This document shows, piece after piece, positions 56,501-64,000 of a stretch of DNA of 64,000 nucleotides. The notes beneath the pieces are model-generated. The model worked only from the letters and a program-made list of their open reading frames with translations. It did no database searches and was not told where the DNA came from. Each line of letters starts with the position of its first letter. Within the stretch, counting starts at the first letter, position 1. Position numbers and translations under genes: made by a program. The DNA is from Clostridia bacterium (GTDB taxonomy: Bacteria; Bacillota; Clostridia; Oscillospirales; CAG-272). The DNA lies in contig JAFTPD010000007.1 of NCBI GenBank assembly GCA_017463485.1, positions 94,000 to 157,999 of the forward strand, given 5' to 3'.

Positions 56501-59219
56501 CAAGGACTTCATCCAGACCTGTCTTAACTATTACAGCGGTCAGCTTGGCTCGGCGTACAACTACGCAAACAGCTACGACAGCGCGCTTTCCGCATACGTC
56601 GAGGCAAATTGCGCGTATACACAGCTGAAGGCTGTATACGAAGCGGCTGACGAGGACGGTAAGGCGGCGCTCAAGTCTCGCTACGAGGCGGCAGAGAAGC
56701 TGAATGGCACCACCTATACCAAGCTCAAAAACGCGGTAAAAACTATCTCCAACTATATTTACACGTTGGAGGCAGCGCATGAAAATCTTACCAAGCTTTA
56801 TGCTGACGCTCAGGCGGGCAAGCTGGTAATAGATGCTACGGGCGACTGCCCTGAAAGCATTCTCCTTGAAATTGAGGAGCAGATCACCAATATCGAGCAT
56901 TATATGACGCTTGAGATCGGTATCAACCTTAACGTATCCGTTGAGGCTCTGGCTGTGGATACCTTTATCCAAACTCACCTGTCGCTTGTCCTCAATAAGC
57001 AGCACGGTGCGTACGTAGAGGATTACGCAGAGAGCATTCTCCGCATGATGGAGGAGGGAACGTTCGGTCTGAATTCCGACGAGCTTGACCTGCTCAGATA
57101 TCTTGAAGCAAATAAGAAGCTTACCGACAAGCAGCTTATCAGCAAGTATAAGATCGATAAGGACGGAAAGAATCTCTACGGTATCGTTCTCTACATCAGA
57201 GAGCTGATAGGCAACGTAAAGGGTCAGACCGACGAGCCCAAGTATTCCTTTGACCCCGCACTCAGCGACGAGGCGGCAGAGGGAGAAATGAGCGAGGTGG
57301 ACGAAGAGGTTCTTGCATACTATATGCATGCTCTTTATTCCAAGGTCTCCGGTCTTTACGACAGCGTGCTTCTGCCGACTCTTAACTTCGTTCCTACCCG
57401 CGTAGTAGACGGAGAGCTGGTATCCAACTCCGCAAATATCGGAGTAGTTACCAATGCCGCAAAGGCAGCTATCAAGGCGAAATTTGCTGACCTGACGAAG
57501 GGCAAGTCGTCGTACAACCACAACGATCCTGCTACCAAGTCGAAGCTTGAGGCCGGTATTGCAGAGGCTGTAAGTATTATCGAAAAGGATAATACTGTCA
57601 AGTACGCAACTCCCGAAACTCTTGAGGATGACGTAAGAGCATACGCTATCTCCTGCTTCTATCAGGAGGTAATTGATCAGAATTACAAGGCAACCGGTAA
57701 GGCATCCTTGCCTCTGGTTACCAAGGATTACGACGTAAAGGACAGTATTTCTCTCCTTTATAAGAACCGTATCGAGCCTGCGATCTCCGAAAAGGGAGTT
57801 ACTAACGTATATCATTACGTATTCTCTCTCATGGAGAACGACGAGGATATTGTCAGCACTCTGGACAATATGGCGGCTGTTCTTGAGCCCGCTTACGGTG
57901 ACGCAAGAGAGAACCTTGAGAACTATCTGCTCTCTCTCATTTCCAAGGGACTCAACGGCAAGCAGAAGGAAACCTCGCTTAAATTCCACTTCTCGTTGGA
58001 GGACGGAGCAAACGTTCCTACCGACGACGAGGAAAAGCAGATCAAGACTGCTATCAAGGAGGCGGCGGTAGCAATTACCGATTCCGCAACTCAGCTTGAC
58101 GCGCTTATTGCTGCAATCGTGGCAGAGCTTGACGATTACGATTACAGAGATGACAAGTTCAGCCTTGAGGATGATGTTGCGGCTATGGTATATTACTACT
58201 ACTATACTGAGCTTATCAACGTAGCTAAGAACTATCCCGTCGCAAGCTACTATTACGACGAGATGCTTGGCAAGGTTGACTGTGAGCTGGACACTTTGCT
58301 TGCAGAGCATAAAGTGATCCTCGACGAGCTTATTTCCGACGACGCGACTGCAACCGAGAAGTTTGATATTATTCTCGAGCTGTTCGCGGACGAGGATTAT
58401 AAGGTTGTTGAGCTTACGAAGCAGTTCGCCGAGATAATCACGTATTATCCCACCAAAAACGGCAATCTGGCGGACGATACGCTGTCCATGTATCTGTACG
58501 GCACGCTGAACGCTTACGGACTTACCGGTGTTAAGGCGGTAATTCCGAAGGTGAGCGAGGACACAGCAGAGCAGAGAGCAGCGCAGATCGTAATTGTCGG
58601 AAACGTCAATTCCAAGGTTGATGCACTCATTAAGACTGCATCTGTCAGCGGCAACGCGGCAGGATGTCTGCCCAACTATGCATTGAGCAGCATGATGACA
58701 GATAAGCAGCTTGACGCTTACGTTGACGAGATTATTGCGGCACTTGAAGCTAACAAGGTGGCTCTTCCTGAGGATAAGGAAGCGCTTGCTGAGCTGAAGA
58801 CAGCTATCAAGACGTATGTGACCGATATGTACTACTCTAAGGTGCTTACCAAGATAGGTGCGGCTCGCGCGTCGTCCTTCAGCGTAGCTGACTTCTACAG
58901 TGACGGACTTTATGCCGAGAGTATGAAGCTCAAGAGCATGCTCAGATACTACGCTACCACCTTTACTCCTCTTACCGAGTATGAGATCGACAATATGATC
59001 AGAAAAGAAGGAGCGAATGAGGAGGAAGACGAGTATTCCAAGTATGCAACCGATAAGGGCAAGCTGGTAGCTGTAACCTACGGTACTCAGAATGAAGACG
59101 GAAGCTACAGCGCATACAAGACGTTCCTGCTCAATTACAACAGCTTCTCCGCGAAGGTCAAGTTTGGAGAGGTCGAGTATACCATCACTCCTTACGGTTT
59201 CGTGACCGTAATGCACTAA
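53550..59219 (+). CDS. Giant secreted DUF5696-like protein with a helical insertion
   Basis: An 1889-residue protein with a signal peptide (residues 1-31, ending VSVFAAEE). Residues about 50-930 resemble the DUF5696 family: a beta-rich N-terminal part (MKLMTTKAGYQLYADAVTGE, AYEGYTFYPDGSGALFTFDD) and a TIM-barrel-like part (LTSFENVMTMYKELADKGVS, DINFKLTGYANGGIYSTMPS, MEIMVDGGNAYTWEYVDHIL). The C-terminal 60 residues (LVAVTYGTQNEDGSYSAYKT) look like the end of that same domain. Between them, about 945-1825 is an acidic, Ala/Glu/Lys/Leu-rich helical stretch with no known fold. The catalytic residues of the barrel cannot be named. RBS GAGAGGAGAG lies upstream; the gene is 18 nt after the Yip1 gene. 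Confidence 0.75.
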   Translation: MKLNIKIISALLAFVTLLGTFSGLFTVSVFAAEETAADNAATTTEEEEVDYTKVIYATPEEKLASMKLMTTKAGYQLYADAVTGEVAIKNTTTDEILFTNPYDVATSKGSEDTKYEILSQIIVNYIDNGSKKTFTSYEMAALRDQIKVKNIKNGIRVEYTIGREEARRLVPRLIEKSDFETAIVAPMLEYYDNDPENFWYKKFMAYYTFQSLKDADTDKLRADMLRNFPITEKYDVYVFDPNASTVELEEREEQIKTACPNYSYEEMDAHHQKTEYQGEDENPPVFKMALEYTIGNDGAVSVRLPANGLRFNESMYQLENISILPYMGAGNNAYEGYTFYPDGSGALFTFDDLNTDTTTTISGKVYGVDYAYHKITGTYQENITYPVFGVVEDTEYYDITLYDELAGEERIVRIDGAIYNKIMDARAAEETVPTDYQIYESYIANAASITKVDKSRGYVGIIEEGDAMADIATYHAGAKSNYNTIQMYFNPRPKDSYNLADAISVGTNSEWTVVSSRKYVGNYKIRYLMLTDDQVAADKGLAAADYYKTTWLGMAFAYRDYLIEKGVLSKLSADATSGDIPMYVEAFGAMDAVEKIMSIPVEVTKPLTSFENVMTMYKELADKGVSDINFKLTGYANGGIYSTMPSKIDWEKVVEEDMDFQELLDYAAGLEDGNLGVFPDFEFSYIKENTLFDAVVLSKHAIKTIDDRYTTKRVYSATQQRYMGYGELAISPAYFNEFYESLVTDYTEFENIQGMSVGSLGNALNSDFDEDEPYNREDSKGFITKALEYLSSDKNGDMEIMVDGGNAYTWEYVDHILGVSLDSSRYIQASYSVPFIGVVLHGYMNFAGDPLNMEGDVDYAMLKAIENGASIYFTLSYDNTEILKEDMELSKYYSIRYDIWKDDVVEIYNELNAATKDVQDKLIIDHQYLSGVRIPDSDELYTDIVTEYNAVLDYQKNKAEYEAKKKTQEVADARELIANVEDVAKDFIQTCLNYYSGQLGSAYNYANSYDSALSAYVEANCAYTQLKAVYEAADEDGKAALKSRYEAAEKLNGTTYTKLKNAVKTISNYIYTLEAAHENLTKLYADAQAGKLVIDATGDCPESILLEIEEQITNIEHYMTLEIGINLNVSVEALAVDTFIQTHLSLVLNKQHGAYVEDYAESILRMMEEGTFGLNSDELDLLRYLEANKKLTDKQLISKYKIDKDGKNLYGIVLYIRELIGNVKGQTDEPKYSFDPALSDEAAEGEMSEVDEEVLAYYMHALYSKVSGLYDSVLLPTLNFVPTRVVDGELVSNSANIGVVTNAAKAAIKAKFADLTKGKSSYNHNDPATKSKLEAGIAEAVSIIEKDNTVKYATPETLEDDVRAYAISCFYQEVIDQNYKATGKASLPLVTKDYDVKDSISLLYKNRIEPAISEKGVTNVYHYVFSLMENDEDIVSTLDNMAAVLEPAYGDARENLENYLLSLISKGLNGKQKETSLKFHFSLEDGANVPTDDEEKQIKTAIKEAAVAITDSATQLDALIAAIVAELDDYDYRDDKFSLEDDVAAMVYYYYYTELINVAKNYPVASYYYDEMLGKVDCELDTLLAEHKVILDELISDDATATEKFDIILELFADEDYKVVELTKQFAEIITYYPTKNGNLADDTLSMYLYGTLNAYGLTGVKAVIPKVSEDTAEQRAAQIVIVGNVNSKVDALIKTASVSGNAAGCLPNYALSSMMTDKQLDAYVDEIIAALEANKVALPEDKEALAELKTAIKTYVTDMYYSKVLTKIGAARASSFSVADFYSDGLYAESMKLKSMLRYYATTFTPLTEYEIDNMIRKEGANEEEDEYSKYATDKGKLVAVTYGTQNEDGSYSAYKTFLLNYNSFSAKVKFGEVEYTITPYGFVTVMH

Positions 59220-59240
59220 TCAGAAAAGGAGGTAATAAAA

Positions 59241-60224
59241 ATGACAAAACAAGCTGTTAGCGCAGCTCCCGAGATCAACGAAAAAACGTTGAAGCGTCGT
59301 AAAATCGCGTCGCTTGACAAGCGCAAGGCTCGCTCGGGCTGGCTGTTCGTATTACCCTTCCTGATTGGATTTTTGTTCGTATATGTTCCGATCATCTGGA
59401 ACTCTATCTGGATGAGCTTCCACACTCTGAGCATTGTGCCCGGAGGAGGCTACACGCTGGAATGGGTGGGTTTAGAAAACTATGAGTACGCCCTGTTCAG
59501 TGACCCCAAGTTTGTGGAGACCCTTGTAACGGGTCTCCAGGAGCTGGCGTTTGATATTCCTGCGATCCTTATATTCTCACTGTTCCTTGCAGTGCTTCTC
59601 AACCAGAAGATGGTGGGAAGAGCCGCATTCCGTGCGATATTCTTTATCCCCGTAGTTCTGGCGACGGGTATTATGGAGAGTATCGAGGGACAGAACATTC
59701 TCGGCTCCTACATGGAGGAAACGGGAGGAATTGAGGATGGCTCGGGTTCCAGCGCGGCGACGCAGATCGTGTCCGCTCTGGATATCGAACAGCTGTTCGC
59801 ATCCATGAAAATGGGTGAGGGACTTGTAACGTACGTAGTTGACATCATCAACAACATTTACGACATAGTAAACCGTTCCGGCGTACAGATGCTGATATTC
59901 CTTGCGGGACTTCAGTCCATCTCGCCCGCTATCTACGAGGCGTGCAAGATCGACGGTGCAACGTCGTGGGAGACCTTCTGGAAGATAACCTTCCCCATGA
60001 TAAGCCCTATGATCCTTGTAAACGGAATATACACTATTATCGACTCGTTTACGACTGAGTCCAACTCGGTAATGGCATACATTCAGGGTGTATACCGAGG
60101 CGGCACGGACGGTCAGGTCCATTCATCTGCGATGGCATGGATATATTTCATTATCGTACTGCTGATAATTGCGGCGGTATCGGGAATATTCTCTGCCTAT
60201 GTATTCTACCAAAAACGTGATTAA
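59241..60224 (+). CDS. Sugar ABC transporter permease, LplB/UgpA type with extra loop
   Basis: A 327-residue permease. The EAA loop is YEACKIDGATSWETFWKITF followed by PMISP. An extra stretch of about 70 residues (NILGSYMEETGGIEDGSGSS to EGLVTYVVDIINNI) lies between helices and should be extracytoplasmic, which is unusual. A long cytoplasmic N-tail is rich in Lys and Arg. It begins 21 nt after the DUF5696-like gene and shares an operon with the next gene. Confidence 0.92.
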   Translation: MTKQAVSAAPEINEKTLKRRKIASLDKRKARSGWLFVLPFLIGFLFVYVPIIWNSIWMSFHTLSIVPGGGYTLEWVGLENYEYALFSDPKFVETLVTGLQELAFDIPAILIFSLFLAVLLNQKMVGRAAFRAIFFIPVVLATGIMESIEGQNILGSYMEETGGIEDGSGSSAATQIVSALDIEQLFASMKMGEGLVTYVVDIINNIYDIVNRSGVQMLIFLAGLQSISPAIYEACKIDGATSWETFWKITFPMISPMILVNGIYTIIDSFTTESNSVMAYIQGVYRGGTDGQVHSSAMAWIYFIIVLLIIAAVSGIFSAYVFYQKRD

Positions 60225-60237
60225 GGAGGCTTGAAAA

Positions 60238-61329
60238 ATGGATAATATCGAAACAAAGCCGAAGATCACGAAGGAAACCAAGAACAAGATCAAGGTGGAA
60301 TTTGACAGAACACCCTTGAAGGAAAGAATGAAGGCTAAATTCCTTAACCTCTACTTCCTCGGCAACGTGATCTGGTACATATTCCGACTGGTCCTTCTTA
60401 TCGGCGTATCATATATCGTGCTTTACCCCTTCCTGACGAAGATAGCGGGCTCGTTCATGTCGCCCGACGACTTCGTGGACGTAACGGTACGACTGATTCC
60501 GAAGAATTTTACGCTTGATACGTATAAAGCGGTGCTGACAGAGCTGGGCTATTTTGAAGCGTTTGGAAACACTCTGCTTCTGTCTCTGTCCAGTGCATTT
60601 ATTCAGACGTTTGTGTGCTGTCTTATCGGCTACGGACTTGCAAAATTCCGCTTCAGCGGAAACAAGCTGGTATTTTTGCTGGTGGTGCTTACCATGGTAA
60701 TCCCTCATCAGACTATTCAGCTTGCAATGTTCATGCACTTCAGATATTTTGACGTCTGGGGAATTCTGTCCCTGCTTTCTGGCGGCGCGAGCGTAGGCGT
60801 TGAGGCGATCGACGCAATTCTCGGCAATATACACATTTTGGATCTTCCCGAGCATTCGGTGAAGCTGCTTGACAGCTTTGGACCTATGATAATTTTGTCT
60901 GCTACGGGACTTGGATTTAAGAATGGCTTGTATATCTTTATGCTTCGTCAGTTCTTTACGGGTGTTCCGGACGCGCTTGAAGAGTCTGCATATATCGACG
61001 GCTCGGGCGTATTCCGCACCTTCTTCACCATCATTTTGCCTCTGTCCATTCCTATGATGGTGACGGTATTCCTGTTCGCATTCTGTTGGCAGTGGACGGA
61101 CGACTTCTACACGAATTTGTTCTTCACAGACCCCGACTTTATGCTGATGCCGAATATAGTCGAGATCCCGCCGTCGCTGGAAACCGACTATCCCGGACAG
61201 AATATGTATTATGCCGCGATCAAAAACACGTGCGGTATCTGTATTATCGCACCGCTGGTCATTCTTTATCTGTTCTGCCAGAAATTCCTGGTACAGGGTA
61301 TTGAACGCTCCGGTCTTACTGCGGACTAA
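60238..61329 (+). CDS. Sugar ABC transporter permease, YtcP/MalG type with extra loop
   Basis: A 363-residue partner permease, longer than the usual 280-300. The EAA loop is LEESAYIDGSGVFRTFFTII followed by LPLSIPMM. The extra length comes from a charged N-terminus and an extracytoplasmic insertion of about 45 residues (SLLSGGASVGVEAIDAILGN and following) between central helices. Both second-pair permeases have an extra loop, suggesting a shared partner, perhaps the 53550 protein. A strong terminator ends the operon 12 nt after the stop codon. Confidence 0.92.
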   Translation: MDNIETKPKITKETKNKIKVEFDRTPLKERMKAKFLNLYFLGNVIWYIFRLVLLIGVSYIVLYPFLTKIAGSFMSPDDFVDVTVRLIPKNFTLDTYKAVLTELGYFEAFGNTLLLSLSSAFIQTFVCCLIGYGLAKFRFSGNKLVFLLVVLTMVIPHQTIQLAMFMHFRYFDVWGILSLLSGGASVGVEAIDAILGNIHILDLPEHSVKLLDSFGPMIILSATGLGFKNGLYIFMLRQFFTGVPDALEESAYIDGSGVFRTFFTIILPLSIPMMVTVFLFAFCWQWTDDFYTNLFFTDPDFMLMPNIVEIPPSLETDYPGQNMYYAAIKNTCGICIIAPLVILYLFCQKFLVQGIERSGLTAD

Positions 61330-61341
61330 TGCCAAAAATTC

Positions 61342-61376
61342 GCAAGCCCTTCCAAAATGGAAGGGCTTGCTTTTTG
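61342..61376 (+). terminator. Terminator of the glycan-import operon
   Basis: GCAAGCCCTTCC (61342-61353) pairs with GGAAGGGCTTGC (61359-61370) over AAAAT, followed by TTTTT. Confidence 0.95.
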
Positions 61377-61426
61377 CATTATTTTCCTTACTTTTTGCAT
61401 TATTTTCCCTATTTCCCTTGTGGGGG

Positions 61427-61455
61427 TTGATAAAAAGATTAAAATATGGTAAAGT
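61427..61455 (+). promoter_or_regulatory. Promoter of the GH99-like gene
   Basis: TTGATA (61427-61432), 17-bp spacer, TAAAGT (61450-61455), 67 bp before the ATG. Confidence 0.65.
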
Positions 61456-61521
61456 GATAAGGGGAAATTTGTATTTTACCCACAGTACGCTTTGCGATCT
61501 TAATGAACAAAGGAGGACACA

Positions 61522-64000
61522 ATGAAACGAAACAGATCCAAGATTTGCAGATGTTTTGCCCTGCTTTTGGCGATGATTATGTTTATGTCGAGCGCTGCGG
61601 TAATTGCAGCTTCCGCAGAGGAAACGCTGTACGTGGTGCAAGCATACAGCAATCAAAATGCAAACTATTCTGTAAAGGCTGACGCGCCTATTGGATATCA
61701 CTTTAAGGTGAAGGGCGCGTTTGCGGCGTTTGAGGTAAGAATACCTACCTATAACACCTCGCAAAACGGTCTTACGGTATCTTTTTACAAATGGGAAAAG
61801 AATGTAGAGACGACCATCGCGGGTACACCTCTCTACGCCGAAAAGCTAGAGAACTGCCCCGACTGGGCGTGGCACAAGTTTGATCTTGCGGAGATAGCGT
61901 CTGCGGGCGACTATTTCATTTATCTGCACGATCCCGTGATAAATGAGAACAAAAACGCCCACAATATTGGTGTATATGCTTCCACAGATAATTCTAAGGG
62001 AATGGGTTGCATGTACATAAAGGGTGTTGAAACCAAAGCAGATATGGCTGTAAAGCTGCACATGACCGAGGATATCAGCGATCCCTTCGTAGATCTTGTT
62101 ACCTTCCAGAACGTATCTCCTGACAACAGCGATGCTGCGTCGGATACCTGGGAGGCGGTAGGTGAAAGCAAGATAATCGGTCAGCGCGTTAAGGTAAGCG
62201 CACCTATTCTCGGCTTTGCTTTTGCTATGCCTACGTGGGGAAATACGAATTGCTCTGCCGATCTTGTAGCTTACAAGTGGAATGAGAACTTTGAAAAGAC
62301 GGTTGCGGGTACGCCCATTGCCAAAGTATCCCTGACAGATCTTAAGGATAACGCGACCAACTGGCTCATTTTTGAAGAGGCGCAGCCAGCGGGAGAATAT
62401 CTGTTCACCGTTGAAAACGTGAAGGGAACACGAGTCGGTGTTTATTACAAGACAACCAATAATTCAGGCGGATATTCTTATATCGATGGCGCTGAAATGA
62501 GAAACGACATTGGCTTTACCGTCCGCTTTGAGAATAAGCTCACGACGGGTCAGGTTCCGTTCCTTGATTGTGAGGGACACGACGACCGCTCCGACGGAAC
62601 TGTAACCGTTCCCGAGCAGTGGGTTGCTCCCGAGGACAGCCTTATCAATAGTCACAAGGTACAGCCTACCACGTGGGTATTCACCGACGGTCTGGGCAGA
62701 GAGTCCGTTCAGTACGGTGACGAGGGCGTTGACGCGCTGAATGAGGATAAAATCCTTGCTATGTTCTATTGGGATTGGCATCTGCGCGCTAACGATACCA
62801 CTCCCTCCACAAATCTTCAGGATACCTTCGATAAATATCCCGAGGCTATCAACGACTATGACAATGAAATATGGGGACAGTGGAATACGAGCAATTTCTA
62901 TTGGAATGAGCCTCTCTACGGCTACTACGCTACCACTGATGAGTGGGTGCTTCGCCGTCACGCCGAGCTGCTTGCGAACGCGGGCGTTGACGTTATATTT
63001 ACGGATAACTCCAACAGCATTTATACTTTTATAAACGGTTACAGATCCATGTATTCCGAGTGGACGAAGGCGCAGGAGCTGGGCGTAAATACTCCTAAGA
63101 TCTCCTATCATTTCCCCTTCCGCTCTGCAAGTAACGCAAGCGAGGGACTGTGGACGACGGAGCAGATAGAATCTGTTTACAGCGATATTTACAGAAGAGG
63201 GCTGTATCAGAATCTTTGGTTCTGGTTTGACGGCAAGCCCATGCTTATCGGAAACCCCGAGCATTTCGAGGATTCCACTGATATTGTCTATCAGGAAATA
63301 TCAAAGTTCTTCACCTTCCGCCCGGGTGTTGCTACATACAAGGATGCTGAGCTCAGAGAGAGTGCGGTAGACAGACTCTCTCAATGGGGATGGCTTGCAA
63401 AATATCCTCAAGCTACCTACTATGAAACAAGAAAAGACACGAACAAGGGTAACGTTGAGCAGATGTCTGTCGGCGTAGCGCAGAACTTTAACTACGTTAC
63501 TAACTCACTTTCTGCATCCAATGCCGGTTACGTGGTAATGGGACGTTCCTATACGTCTGTTAAACCCACCACCTTCGAGGATGCCGCCAAGGGAACAAGC
63601 ACTCCCTGGACCGCAGATACATCCAAATACGGCTACAACTTCGCAGAACAGTGGGAATACGCTCTCGAGGTCAATCCCAAGGTCGTATTCGTAACCGGCT
63701 GGAACGAATGGACTGTAACCAGATATTCGTCATGGAAGGGAACGGAGAACAGCTTCAACGACCTGTTTAACGACGAATATTCCCGTGATATCGAGCCTAC
63801 GAAAGGCGCGCTCAAGGATTATTACTACTATCAGTTGGTTAACTATTCCCGTAAGTTCCAGGGTGCCGAGGCTATGCCCGTGCCCAGCCATAAGACCACC
63901 ATTGACCTCTCTGCAGGTCAGGATCAGTGGGCGGCAGTTGAGCCTTACTACGCAGCTTATATCGGCAATACCATGGACAGAAACTACTACGGACGTGTAG
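61522..64000 (+). CDS. Secreted GH99/GH71-like protein with two N-terminal modules (cut by window end)
   Basis: The reading frame runs from ATG 61522 (RBS AAAGGAGG) to the end of the window without a stop, at least 826 residues. A signal peptide covers residues 1-32. Two modules, about 34-182 and 187-338, share the pattern of the repeats in the 36725 protein (LTVSFYKWEKNVETTIAGTP, DLVAYKWNENFEKTVAGTP). From about 375 comes a TIM-barrel-like domain: KILAMFYWDWHLR, DEWVLRRHAELLANAGVDVI and the WNEW of FVTGWNEWTV near 727. The WNEW strand and early FYWDWH are like GH71/GH99-type and WbsX-type proteins that act on alpha-linked polysaccharides. The C-terminus is unseen. Confidence 0.75.
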   Translation, partial: MKRNRSKICRCFALLLAMIMFMSSAAVIAASAEETLYVVQAYSNQNANYSVKADAPIGYHFKVKGAFAAFEVRIPTYNTSQNGLTVSFYKWEKNVETTIAGTPLYAEKLENCPDWAWHKFDLAEIASAGDYFIYLHDPVINENKNAHNIGVYASTDNSKGMGCMYIKGVETKADMAVKLHMTEDISDPFVDLVTFQNVSPDNSDAASDTWEAVGESKIIGQRVKVSAPILGFAFAMPTWGNTNCSADLVAYKWNENFEKTVAGTPIAKVSLTDLKDNATNWLIFEEAQPAGEYLFTVENVKGTRVGVYYKTTNNSGGYSYIDGAEMRNDIGFTVRFENKLTTGQVPFLDCEGHDDRSDGTVTVPEQWVAPEDSLINSHKVQPTTWVFTDGLGRESVQYGDEGVDALNEDKILAMFYWDWHLRANDTTPSTNLQDTFDKYPEAINDYDNEIWGQWNTSNFYWNEPLYGYYATTDEWVLRRHAELLANAGVDVIFTDNSNSIYTFINGYRSMYSEWTKAQELGVNTPKISYHFPFRSASNASEGLWTTEQIESVYSDIYRRGLYQNLWFWFDGKPMLIGNPEHFEDSTDIVYQEISKFFTFRPGVATYKDAELRESAVDRLSQWGWLAKYPQATYYETRKDTNKGNVEQMSVGVAQNFNYVTNSLSASNAGYVVMGRSYTSVKPTTFEDAAKGTSTPWTADTSKYGYNFAEQWEYALEVNPKVVFVTGWNEWTVTRYSSWKGTENSFNDLFNDEYSRDIEPTKGALKDYYYYQLVNYSRKFQGAEAMPVPSHKTTIDLSAGQDQWAAVEPYYAAYIGNTMDRNYYGRV

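Noticed and set aside
55815-59216. A 1133-residue open frame opposite the DUF5696-like gene
   Set aside because: Codon shadow; the plus-strand gene has a signal peptide, RBS and operon context, while this frame has none.

Overview
The window is the replication-origin region of a low-to-mid GC Gram-positive anaerobe, most likely an uncultured gut-type member of the Clostridia (Oscillospirales/Christensenellales-like). The basis is gene order (dnaA-dnaN-recF-remB-gyrB on one arm; mnmG-rsmG-parA-parB-serS on the other), strong Gram-positive Shine-Dalgarno sites, sigma-A promoters, lipoboxes, a pyruvate:ferredoxin oxidoreductase and B. subtilis-type parS sites. Taxonomy is inferred, not tested.

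Layout. 0-12.4 kb, all minus strand: a small lipoprotein, gyrA, mreD, mreC, an AT-rich gap full of TTTTCCACA DnaA-box-like sites, gyrB, a hairpin array, remB, recF, dnaN, a second DnaA-box cluster and dnaA. 12.4-14.5 kb is mostly non-coding: a hairpin-bounded element of about 580 bp, a strongly supported small structured RNA with its own promoter and UUCG-capped terminator, a ribbon-helix-helix gene, a SLOG-type gene behind palindromic operators, and a 46-residue lipoprotein. 14.6-20.8 kb, minus strand: copA and nifJ. 21-29.2 kb, plus strand: mnmG, rsmG, three parS sites, parA, parB, serS, a membrane protein, a class-I glutamine-amidotransferase-like hydrolase and rpsO; then pnp.

31.6-35.6 kb encodes surface proteins: a membrane-anchored VanY-like protein that has lost zinc ligands, two paralogous Cthe_2159-type beta-helix lipoproteins and a secreted protein of unknown role. 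35.6-36.6 kb is a repeat-rich gap with a 202-bp MITE-like element. 36.7-39.7 kb encodes a secreted protein with four repeated beta-sandwich-like modules, followed by a 39-residue ITTS-type peptide. 40-44.5 kb holds a SleB-like cell-wall hydrolase and, divergently, a zinc-type ABC operon (Fur/Zur regulator, binding protein, ATPase, permease) with a 23-bp Fur-box palindrome at its promoter.

45.3-64 kb is the most unusual part: a long plus-strand locus apparently devoted to glycan capture and import. It encodes a 1203-residue binding protein fused to carbohydrate-binding-like domains, two MalF/MalG-type permeases, a propeller-TPR-Yip1 membrane protein, a 1889-residue DUF5696-like protein carrying a helical insertion of roughly 880 residues, a second permease pair with extra loops, and (from its own promoter, cut by the window end) a GH99/GH71-like secreted protein. 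No ATPase is encoded here, so a shared MsmX-type ATPase elsewhere is presumed.

Functions were assigned by reading motifs; no database search was run. Family names given from memory are marked as such.
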